Of a DNA stretch of 26,456 nucleotides, positions 15,061 through 20,464 are shown piece by piece (the first letter of the stretch is position 1; the number at the start of each line of letters is the position of its first letter). Source of the stretch: an uncultured Negativicutes bacterium (GTDB lineage Bacteria > Bacillota > Negativicutes > Veillonellales > Megasphaeraceae); the NCBI GenBank assembly GCA_900752195.1, contig CAADUJ010000016.1, positions 1-26,456 on the forward strand, read 5' to 3'. Made by a program: the position numbers and the translations under genes. Below the pieces are notes generated by a model that saw only the letters and a list, made by a program, of their open reading frames with translations, had not been told where the DNA came from and did not search any database.

Positions 15061-15507
15061 ATGACTTTTAAAATGATTCTGGCCGTCAACTTTGCGCCAG
15101 AAAGACAGAAACAACTGAAACTCTTGGGACTGTTAACAAAAGCGCAAGTCCGGTTCGTCAAAGAAGAAGAAAAAGAAGAGACAATCGGTGCCATACTCGG
15201 TCTTACAGACGAAGAGATTGAAGAAATTTCGGCCATGAAAGGTGAAATGAAGGATGAAACAGACGTTCATGGCAACGTAGATGAAGATGATGAACTCAAA
15301 GAAGTCACGAAAGAGGCCATCGTTCTTTGTGGTTTTGATAAACAGTCTGTAAACCTTCTTCTCGACAGCATCCGTCGGGGCCGACTCAAAAACGTCCCCT
15401 TAAAGGCTATGATGACGCCAACTAATATTTCCTGGACCATCAATACGGTTCTTCAGGAACTCAACAAGGAACATGAATACTTCAAGAACATGAATAAGAA
15501 GAAATAA
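15061..15507 (+). CDS. DUF3783 domain protein
   Basis: The function is unknown. The 148-residue product has an N-terminal part (MILAVNFAPERQKQLKLLGL), a very acidic middle (about residues 36-80, rich in E and D), and a C-terminal block IVLCGFDKQSVNLLLDSIRR and VPLKAMMTPTNISWTINTVL that matches my memory of the DUF3783 family of Firmicutes. I chose the ATG at 15061 because AAAGGAGGTATAGCT is directly upstream; the frame is open further back but only through the terminator hairpin. It overlaps nothing, and the Nudix gene starts nine bases after it, so the two are probably co-transcribed. No signal peptide or membrane segment is seen. Confidence 0.8.
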   Translation: MTFKMILAVNFAPERQKQLKLLGLLTKAQVRFVKEEEKEETIGAILGLTDEEIEEISAMKGEMKDETDVHGNVDEDDELKEVTKEAIVLCGFDKQSVNLLLDSIRRGRLKNVPLKAMMTPTNISWTINTVLQELNKEHEYFKNMNKKK

Positions 15508-15516
15508 GGTGATGAC

Positions 15517-15999
15517 GTGCGCCCGACAACACTCTGTTTTCCTATTGACAAAAAGGGGAGACTTCTCCTTGGCAGAAAACGTCGAGGCTTTGGCATAGCA
15601 AAGTGGAACGGATTCGGCGGTAAAATCGAATCTGGTGAAACCTTCCCAGACTGTGCTATCCGTGAGCTCCATGAAGAATCGGGCCTCGTGGCGGACCCAG
15701 CAGATCTGGAGCTCGTCGCGTTCCTGGACTTTCACTTCCAGGACGCACCAGACCTGGATCATATTGGATACGTCTATCTCCTTCATCACTGGCAAGGGGC
15801 AGCAAGACAAACAGATGAAATGGAACCACAGTGGTTTGGCTCTCATGAACTTCCCTTTGAAGAGATGTGGCAAGGAGACCGAAAATGGATTCCCCTGATT
15901 CAACAAGGAAAGACGCTCAAAGGTCGTATCACCTTTGGTACAGATGGTGAAACCGTCGCCCAGATGGAATTGCATGAAACATCCTTTTCAAATGGCTAA
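15517..15999 (+). CDS. Nudix hydrolase resembling 8-oxo-dGTP diphosphatase (MTH1-like)
   Basis: Nudix enzymes cleave nucleoside diphosphates linked to another moiety. The 160-residue product has a perfect Nudix box, GKIESGETFPDCAIRELHEE followed by SGL (GX5EX7REUXEEXGU), at about residues 35-57. It resembles animal MTH1 rather than MutT: KRRGFGIAKWNGFGGK, DEMEPQWF and PFEEMWQGDRKWIPL follow the MTH1 order. The N and W of the MTH1 base pocket are kept, but the position of Asp119 appears to be Gly. It starts with GTG at 15517 after AAGGTGATGAC, nine bases behind the DUF3783 gene. A role in cleaning oxidised nucleotides is the likely function; other purine nucleotides are possible substrates. 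Confidence 0.85.
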   Translation: MRPTTLCFPIDKKGRLLLGRKRRGFGIAKWNGFGGKIESGETFPDCAIRELHEESGLVADPADLELVAFLDFHFQDAPDLDHIGYVYLLHHWQGAARQTDEMEPQWFGSHELPFEEMWQGDRKWIPLIQQGKTLKGRITFGTDGETVAQMELHETSFSNG

Positions 16000-16046
16000 C
16001 GTCTGGTTACGCTGTCAATCATGACCATCACGTATCGTCATAAGAC

Positions 16047-16074
16047 TAGACAAACGCGGTAATACAGCTATAAT
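16047..16074 (+). promoter_or_regulatory. Promoter of the thiamine-binding protein gene
   Basis: -35 TAGACA (16047-16052) and a perfect -10 TATAAT (16069-16074) are 16 bases apart. The predicted start near 16081 gives a 36-base leader before the ATG at 16117. The gene therefore seems to be separate from the upstream Nudix gene, although no terminator was found between them. Confidence 0.7.
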
Positions 16075-16116
16075 GAATTCATAAGAGACAATTCAACACT
16101 AAAGGAGGAATTTCGT

Positions 16117-16416
16117 ATGAATACACTCGTAGCCGTATGCATCGCTCCTTGTGGCACTGGTGACGAATATGCACCATACGTGGCACAAGTTGTAAAGCTT
16201 ATCCGTGAATCCGGTCTGAAATCTCATACATATGCCATGTTTACTGAAATCGAAGGAGAATGGGACGACGTCATGGCTGTCGTGAAGAAAGCGACACAAA
16301 TCTTTACGGATAAAGGAATTCGTACAGAAGTCATCATCAAAGCGGACATTCGCCCTGGATACACCAATATGATGGATGGCAAACTTGAACGCCTGGAAAA
16401 AGCCATAAAATCGTAA
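16117..16416 (+). CDS. MTH1187-family thiamine-binding protein
   Basis: Members of this small family (Pfam Thiamine_BP, formerly DUF77) fold as ferredoxin-like oligomers; some bind thiamine. The 99-residue product matches in length and pattern: an initial strand TLVAVCIAPCGTGDEYAPYV, then YAMFTEIEGEWDDVMAVVKK, and the end IIKADIRPGYTNMMDGKLER. No signal peptide is present, so it acts in the cytosol. AAAGGAGGAATTTCGT precedes the ATG. The thiamine salvage gene thiM lies about 600 bases downstream past a tRNA gene, which fits a thiamine role but is not the same transcript. Confidence 0.85.
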   Translation: MNTLVAVCIAPCGTGDEYAPYVAQVVKLIRESGLKSHTYAMFTEIEGEWDDVMAVVKKATQIFTDKGIRTEVIIKADIRPGYTNMMDGKLERLEKAIKS

Positions 16417-16448
16417 GACATTGAATGATATAAATCGGACTCTCACTC

Positions 16449-16477
16449 TTGACATGTTTACTGAAATCGTGTAAGAT
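16449..16477 (+). promoter_or_regulatory. Promoter of tRNA-Ser
   Basis: A consensus -35 TTGACA (16449-16454) and -10 TAAGAT (16472-16477) are spaced by 17 bases. The start near 16484 is 13 bases before the mature tRNA. The rrn P2 promoter at 26331-26359 has the same hexamers and spacing. Confidence 0.8.
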
Positions 16478-16496
16478 AATATAGTCAGTGACATAT

Positions 16497-16587
16497 GGAG
16501 TGATACTCAAGAGGCTGAAGAGGACGGTTTGCTAAATCGTTAGAGGTCGTAAGGCCTGCGAGAGTTCGAATCTCTCTCACTCCGCCA
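16497..16587 (+). tRNA. tRNA-Ser (anticodon GCT)
   Basis: The 91-base gene folds as a class II tRNA reading AGC and AGU codons. The acceptor stem GGAGTGA (16497-16503) pairs with TCACTCC (16577-16583), followed by discriminator G and an encoded CCA. The anticodon stem ACGGT/ATCGT closes the loop TTGCTAA with GCT at 16531-16533. A long variable arm, GAGGTCGTAAGGCCTGC region, and the T arm GAGAG-TTCGAAT-CTCTC (16560-16576) complete it. The long variable arm and the anticodon together identify serine. It has its own promoter and terminator, so it is a single-gene unit. Confidence 0.97.
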
Positions 16588-16599
16588 TATAACTGCATG

Positions 16600-16637
16600 G
16601 AGAGGCATCGGAAAATTCCGGTGCTTCTCTTTTTTTT
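16600..16637 (+). terminator. Terminator after tRNA-Ser
   Basis: GAGAGGCATCGGA (16600-16612) pairs with TCCGGTGCTTCTC (16617-16629), with two G-T pairs and a 4-base loop, followed by eight T residues. It lies 12 bases after the CCA end. Confidence 0.92.
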
Positions 16638-17026
16638 ATGTGCGAGGTCCTTATCATAGTAGGACCGGCGCTTGTTTCTATTGATTCGAACAAGGATTCA
16701 TCGGTCTTTGTAAGACTGTGAATTTGGATAGATAGTCATTCATATTGGAAATAAAAACAGGCGTATGGTGGTCCATAAAGCAGATAGTAGGGAGTCATTC
16801 TTCATCGTTTGAGACGGTACGGTTACAATATAGTTCATTCCCATTTTCAATATGAAGGGGCTGGAAGGGTGTTAAAAAATCGTCTCATATATGCCAGCGT
16901 GGGAGAAGTGCAAGAGTATTATAGGGACAAAGAAGGTCGTTTTGTCATATACACAGTTGCAATTCCTGTATAAAACGAATATGATGGGAAGGAAGACTGT
17001 GATGTACGCGAGAGGGATAAAGCGAG
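16638..17026 (+). other. Intergenic stretch with hairpins, no gene recognised
   Basis: These 389 bases between the tRNA-Ser terminator and thiM hold no ORF that looks like a protein. Two hairpins are visible: GGTCCT (16646-16651) with AGGACC (16661-16666), and a 12-bp imperfect stem in which ATTCA-T-CGGTCTT (16696-16708) pairs with AAGACTG-TGAAT (16712-16723). No TPP riboswitch core was found. The thiM promoter must lie here, but no well-spaced -35/-10 pair stands out; TATAAA at 16969-16974 is the best -10-like site. A remnant gene or a small RNA is possible. Confidence 0.5.
16640..16666 (+). repeat. Hairpin repeat copy 1 (GTGCGAGGTC core)
   Basis: GTGCGAGGTC (16640-16649) begins a sequence that folds as GGTCCT...AGGACC. 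A similar element with the same 10-base core and a GGTCTTA...TAAGACC stem is found at 26431-26454 in the rrn leader. The resemblance covers the core, the TTAT-CATA loop bases and the inverted arm, but 10-base matches alone can occur by chance. Confidence 0.35.
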
Positions 17027-17884
17027 ATGGAAAAGAAAAGAGATATGATAGAAGAAATGGGACAGGTGAGTATTGCCATAGAAACGATATGGGATCGTAT
17101 GAAACAAGAGGAGCCTATGGTACATTGTATGACCCATGCCATAACGATGAACGACAGTGCCAATGCTATTTTAGCTGTTGGAGCTAGTCCTATCATGGCG
17201 AGTCATCCCAGGGAAGTGGAAGAAGTGGTCTCGCATGCCGATTCCCTTGTTGTCAATCTGGGTAATATTACAGATGTGCGGATGGAGGCTATGATGAAGG
17301 CTGGGAAACGGGCCTGGTCATTACAGATTCCTACGCTCATAGATGTCGTTGGTATCGGAACGAGTACCTTGCGCTATGACTTTGCCAAGGCGTTTATAGA
17401 GGCGTGCCATCCCGGTATCATCAAGGGAAATAGTTCTGAAATCCGCCGCCTTATGGGGTTACCGTCTCATGCCAAAGGCGTTGATTCCAGTCGTGAAGAT
17501 CAAGTTACCGTTGAGACCATTGCTCAGCTGGCCGGCCCCATGCGGGACTTTGCAGCGCGTATGGATGCTGTCATCGTGATGACAGGCCCCATCGATATGA
17601 TTGTGCATCCTCACGGGATAACAGGAGTTAAGAATGGGTCGCCTGCTATGGGCCATGTAACGGGTACAGGTTGTATGCTCGGTGCCATCATCGGGGCCTA
17701 CCATGCTGTGGGGCCCTCTTTTGATGCGGCCCTGACAGGAACGATTCACATGGGATTGGCCGGTGAAGAAGCATGGCAGACGAGCCGGGGATATGGAACG
17801 TTCCATGTTCATCTGTTAGATGCCCTTGGAACGATGACGAAGGAAAAGATTTTGGAAGAGATGGATATCCTGACCATTCCTTAA
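17027..17884 (+). CDS. thiM: Hydroxyethylthiazole kinase
   Basis: ThiM phosphorylates 4-methyl-5-(2-hydroxyethyl)thiazole in thiamine salvage. The 285-residue product has the substrate region VHCMTHAITMNDSANAILAV plus GASPIMA, VVNLGNI, the GNSSEIRRL motif (134-142) and the nucleotide/catalytic region VTGTGCMLGA with C216. The usual DPVGxG segment reads DVVGIGTSTLR (106-116), a small departure. An in-frame stop at 17018 limits the start to 17027, 17045 or 17057; I kept 17027, which has only a weak AGAGG site, so the start is uncertain. thiD and thiE are not adjacent. It converges on the PPC gene across a shared terminator. Confidence 0.92.
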   Translation: MEKKRDMIEEMGQVSIAIETIWDRMKQEEPMVHCMTHAITMNDSANAILAVGASPIMASHPREVEEVVSHADSLVVNLGNITDVRMEAMMKAGKRAWSLQIPTLIDVVGIGTSTLRYDFAKAFIEACHPGIIKGNSSEIRRLMGLPSHAKGVDSSREDQVTVETIAQLAGPMRDFAARMDAVIVMTGPIDMIVHPHGITGVKNGSPAMGHVTGTGCMLGAIIGAYHAVGPSFDAALTGTIHMGLAGEEAWQTSRGYGTFHVHLLDALGTMTKEKILEEMDILTIP

Positions 17885-17902
17885 ATACATGTTTATATAG
17901 TA

Positions 17903-17939
17903 CAAAGCCCCTTGCACGAGTATGCAAGGGGCTTTGGTT
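17903..17939. terminator. Bidirectional terminator between thiM and the PPC gene
   Basis: CAAAGCCCCTTGCA (17903-17916) pairs perfectly with TGCAAGGGGCTTTG (17923-17936), a 14-bp stem around CGAGTA. It stands 18 bases after thiM and 7 bases after the end of the minus-strand PPC gene. A/T runs on the flanks are short, but the stem is strong in both directions. Confidence 0.85.
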
Positions 17940-17946
17940 CATACGA

Positions 17947-18375
17947 TTACGCATGTAAATCCCATACGTTGATTCCCATCGACGGTTCTTCTATGCGATT
18001 GACTGTTGTCGGGAGAAGGGTCAAGATAATTTCTGCTGTGATGCCGATCGTGCCTGATACCATATGGCCACCGTAGGTCTTGCCACCGGTTGTCCCGACA
18101 CAGATGTGGGCATGACCGTAGTGTTTGCCATCCTTCTTATCGAGGGTGCCTGTCAGGGATATGACTTCAAAGATGCCTTCCAGCTTCGTTTCTGTATATT
18201 CTTTTGTTTTAACATTATACAGTCCCAACACGACTTCATCGACAGCACCAAGCCCTTGAATCATGGCGAAATCAATCGTTTCTTTTTCTGCTACTTTTAA
18301 GAGAGATGTCATGATTTCTTCCCCCGGGACAAGGCGGACGAGAATGTGTGAAGCATCAACACGTTTGTATTCCAT
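17947..18375 (-). CDS. PPC domain (DUF296) protein
   Basis: The 142-residue product is a single PPC (plants and prokaryotes conserved) domain. In bacteria these stand-alone trimeric proteins have unknown function; plant AT-hook proteins carry the same domain. Signatures are VRLVPGEEIMTSLLKVAEKE, FAMIQGLGAVDEVVLGLYN, the histidine cluster HYGHAHICVG (85-94, H88 and H90) and YGGHMVSGTIG with H104, a likely metal site. I chose the ATG at 18375 because AGGAGG lies directly upstream (CCTCCT at 18383-18388 on the plus strand); an open frame extends 15 codons further back without support. It has its own promoter and an inverted repeat in the leader. Confidence 0.87.
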   Translation of the reverse strand: MEYKRVDASHILVRLVPGEEIMTSLLKVAEKETIDFAMIQGLGAVDEVVLGLYNVKTKEYTETKLEGIFEVISLTGTLDKKDGKHYGHAHICVGTTGGKTYGGHMVSGTIGITAEIILTLLPTTVNRIEEPSMGINVWDLHA

Positions 18376-18399
18376 TATAAACCTCCTCAAACACCTACC

Positions 18400-18418
18400 G
18401 ATAGTGCTACTGACTATC
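18400..18418 (-). promoter_or_regulatory. Inverted repeat in the PPC gene leader, possible operator
   Basis: GATAGT (18400-18405) and ACTATC (18413-18418) form a perfect 6-bp dyad around 7 bases. It begins about 6 bases downstream of the -10 box, over the likely transcription start. It could be a repressor site or a short 5' hairpin. Confidence 0.4.
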
Positions 18419-18424
18419 AACCAA

Positions 18425-18453
18425 ATTATAGCGCTGTCTTAGAGGGGAATCAA
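18425..18453 (-). promoter_or_regulatory. Promoter of the PPC gene
   Basis: On the minus strand a -35 TTGATT (18448-18453) and a perfect -10 TATAAT (18425-18430) are 17 bases apart. The start near 18418 gives a leader of about 43 bases. Confidence 0.75.
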
Positions 18454-18480
18454 CTCTCATCAAAGGAGAAAAGGGGCTTT

Positions 18481-19092
18481 CTACGAATGGCTCTTGATGT
18501 ATTCTTTAAGATCGGCAATCGTAATGAAACAAAGGTGATACATTTGTGCCACTTTCATGAGCTGTGGCGTGCGCATCATCGTACCGTCTTCTGCCATGAT
18601 TTCACAGCAAAGACCGGCTTCTGTTAATCCTGCCAGTTTCATGAGATCGACGGTGGCTTCTGTATGGCCGCCCCGAGTGAGGACGCCGCCTTCACGCGCG
18701 ATAAGGGGGAACATGTGGCCGGGACGACGGAAATCGCTTGGTTTTGATGTTCCATCGGCTACTTTACGAGCTGTGAGCCCTCGTTCAACAGCAGAAATAC
18801 CCGTTGTCGTATCGACGTGATCAATGGATACGGTAAAAGCCGTAGAATGGTTATCCGTATTTTCTGCTACCATAGGCGGCAATTCAAGGCGATTGGCAAT
18901 GTCCTGGCTAATAGGCAGGCAGATAAGGCCCTTGCCGTGGGTAGCCATGAAATTCATGTTTTCTGTTGTGCAATACTGGGCGGCACAGATGAAATCGCCT
19001 TCATTTTCACGGTCCGGGTCATCGGTGACGAGAATGATATGGCCCTTGCGTAATTCGTCTAATGCTTCTTCAATAGTGTTGTACTTGTTCAT
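18481..19092 (-). CDS. ribB: 3,4-dihydroxy-2-butanone-4-phosphate synthase
   Basis: RibB converts ribulose 5-phosphate to dihydroxybutanone phosphate plus formate, the four-carbon branch of riboflavin synthesis. The 203-residue product is a single domain: VTDDPDRENEGDFICAAQYC (22-41) has the acidic metal-binding region, NHSTAFTVSID and TARKVADGTSKPSDFRRPGH follow, and then REGGVLTRGGHTEATVDLMK (133-152). There is no fused GTP cyclohydrolase II, unlike RibBA of many Firmicutes. The ATG at 19092 is chosen because AGGAGG lies just upstream (CCTCCT region at 19101 on the plus strand); upstream codons read through the attenuator. An FMN riboswitch controls it. No other rib gene is adjacent. Confidence 0.95.
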   Translation of the reverse strand: MNKYNTIEEALDELRKGHIILVTDDPDRENEGDFICAAQYCTTENMNFMATHGKGLICLPISQDIANRLELPPMVAENTDNHSTAFTVSIDHVDTTTGISAVERGLTARKVADGTSKPSDFRRPGHMFPLIAREGGVLTRGGHTEATVDLMKLAGLTEAGLCCEIMAEDGTMMRTPQLMKVAQMYHLCFITIADLKEYIKSHS

Positions 19093-19128
19093 CGTAATTC
19101 CTCCTGAAAATTGAGCTTGTCTCAGGCA

Positions 19129-19157
19129 ATAAAAAAAGCCCTGACATCTGTCAGAGC
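19129..19157 (-). terminator. Riboswitch-linked terminator before ribB
   Basis: On the minus strand GCTCTGACA pairs with TGTCAGGGC (one G-T pair), followed by a run of seven T. It lies between the FMN aptamer and the ribB ribosome binding site, the place expected for an FMN-dependent transcription attenuator. Confidence 0.88.
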
Positions 19158-19209
19158 ATGACTTCAAAACACACGGCACAATAAAGCTGCCTGATGCAAC
19201 CAATGGCCC

Positions 19210-19318
19210 TGCCTTCTTCCATCCAGACTATACTGTCGGTATCGGAATTGCACCGAATCCTGCGCGAAGCGCTCGCGGACTATACCGCCGATCGGGAATT
19301 ACACCCTGCCCTGAAGAC
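19210..19318 (-). promoter_or_regulatory. FMN riboswitch (RFN element)
   Basis: The minus strand shows the RFN core in order: CTTCAGGGCAGGGTGTAATT, CCCGATCGGCGGTATAGTCC, GCGAGCGCTTCGCGC, GATTCGGTGCAATTCCGATA, CCGACAGTATAGTCTGGATG and GAAGAAGG. P1 is closed by TCTTC with GAAGA. FMN binding is expected to favour the terminator at 19129-19157 and lower ribB expression. Confidence 0.96.
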
Positions 19319-19324
19319 ATACCT

Positions 19325-19352
19325 ATTATACCACAAATGAAAGCGAATGCAA
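19325..19352 (-). promoter_or_regulatory. Promoter of the FMN riboswitch-ribB unit
   Basis: On the minus strand TTGCAT (19347-19352) and TATAAT (19325-19330) are 16 bases apart, and TGG directly before TATAAT makes an extended -10. The start near 19318 falls right at the beginning of the aptamer. Confidence 0.8.
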
Positions 19353-19410
19353 CAGGCCGTATGGGACATAGAAAATAGAATGGCACGGCTTCTGTAGTGG
19401 TGTCAAAGGC

Positions 19411-19436
19411 TATAATATTGTATAATGAAATTATAC
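19411..19436 (+). promoter_or_regulatory. Probable promoter and dyad operator before xpaC
   Basis: Two TATAAT hexamers (19411-19416 and 19421-19426) lie 31-46 bases before the xpaC start; no clear -35 has ideal spacing. The second -10 is inside a perfect dyad, GTATAAT-GAA-ATTATAC (19420-19436), which could be a repressor operator that would block RNA polymerase. Confidence 0.5.
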
Positions 19437-19456
19437 ATGTACGTTGGGAGGTAGTT

Positions 19457-20449
19457 ATGAGAATTTTAGGGTATATAGGAGCGTTCATTTGTTTTTTTAT
19501 TCCCCTTTTAGAATTTTTGGCAACACAAGAATTCTATTGCAGTCCCTTGGCCGTAGTCGGAATTTGTATCCTCTATAAGCTTGACCATAAGGCCAAGAGC
19601 GCAACAAGCATACAAAAACATATTGCATTACATAGCGGAAACGAAGAGCTGGACCGGATGAACCGGGAATGTTTTAAAAAAGCGGTTTCCGATTATGAAG
19701 CACTGGAAGCTGCCATCCCGTCTATTACAGATACACCGATGCAGATGCAGCTGAAGAAGATGCAGCATATTTCACGGCGTTTTTTGATGTATCTCCAGGA
19801 TCATCCTGAAAAAATCGGCCTATCTCGACACTTCATCGAATACTATCAGGACCGGGCTGTCATGCTGACGAAAAAGTTTCAGGATTTGGAAAAAACTGGC
19901 CTTACGACGGAAGAGGTCCTGTCAACACAGAAAAATATCAAGAACATCCTCATGAATTTTGATGAGGCCTATGAAAAGGAATTCACGAAAGTCCTCAATG
20001 CACAGATCATGGACCTCGAAGCGGAAATGAAGGTCATGAAAGAAACGCTGAAAAATGAGGGCATTGAGAATGGGAAAGAATCTGTAGAATATTCAGATGG
20101 TGCCGTAGAGAATCTGGACGGCGCGCGCCCTGTCTTTACGGCGCCAGAATCAAAGACGACAGAAGATATGCGCCAAGATGTGAGGGCTTCCTATATCCAG
20201 ATTCCTGATAGCCTTCGCCACGACGTGAAGATGGAAAAAATCATCAACGGCGTCTTAGGCATCTTTTTAGGAGGGTTCGGTATTCATAAGTTTTATCAGC
20301 GGAAATATTTCCAAGGAATCCTGTATATTCTTTTTTGCTGGTCCAGTATTCCCGCTTTAATCGGCTTCATTGAAGGCCTTCGCTATTTATTCATGGGATT
20401 GGACGATTATTTCCTTTCCTATTACTTGCCGAGACATAGCAAAGACTGA
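19457..20449 (+). CDS. xpaC: XpaC-family protein with C-terminal TM2 domain
   Basis: XpaC (5-bromo-4-chloroindolyl phosphate hydrolysis) proteins are poorly understood and often sit beside telA. The 330-residue product has two N-terminal hydrophobic segments (about 3-21 and 29-42), a helical XpaC-like middle (about 60-200) with YEALEAAIPSITDTPMQMQL and YQDRAVMLTKKFQDLEKTGL, a variable acidic linker, and a TM2 domain from about residue 259: GIFLGGFGIHKFYQRKYFQG, IPALIGFIEGLRYLFMGLDD. The ATG at 19457 follows GGGAGGTAGTT; the frame extends upstream only through the promoter. So it is an inner-membrane protein with membrane anchors at both ends. TelA follows after 15 bases. The family call is good; the biochemical role is unknown. 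Confidence 0.8.
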   Translation: MRILGYIGAFICFFIPLLEFLATQEFYCSPLAVVGICILYKLDHKAKSATSIQKHIALHSGNEELDRMNRECFKKAVSDYEALEAAIPSITDTPMQMQLKKMQHISRRFLMYLQDHPEKIGLSRHFIEYYQDRAVMLTKKFQDLEKTGLTTEEVLSTQKNIKNILMNFDEAYEKEFTKVLNAQIMDLEAEMKVMKETLKNEGIENGKESVEYSDGAVENLDGARPVFTAPESKTTEDMRQDVRASYIQIPDSLRHDVKMEKIINGVLGIFLGGFGIHKFYQRKYFQGILYILFCWSSIPALIGFIEGLRYLFMGLDDYFLSYYLPRHSKD

Positions 20450-20464
20450 TAAGGAGTGTATCAT

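Noticed and set aside
16640..17026. TPP riboswitch before thiM
   Set aside because: The CTGAGA motif and the second conserved core were not found on the plus strand in this gap.
16891..17187. Open frame of 98 codons overlapping the thiM start
   Set aside because: It overlaps thiM in another frame, has low-complexity basic content, no family resemblance and no ribosome binding site.
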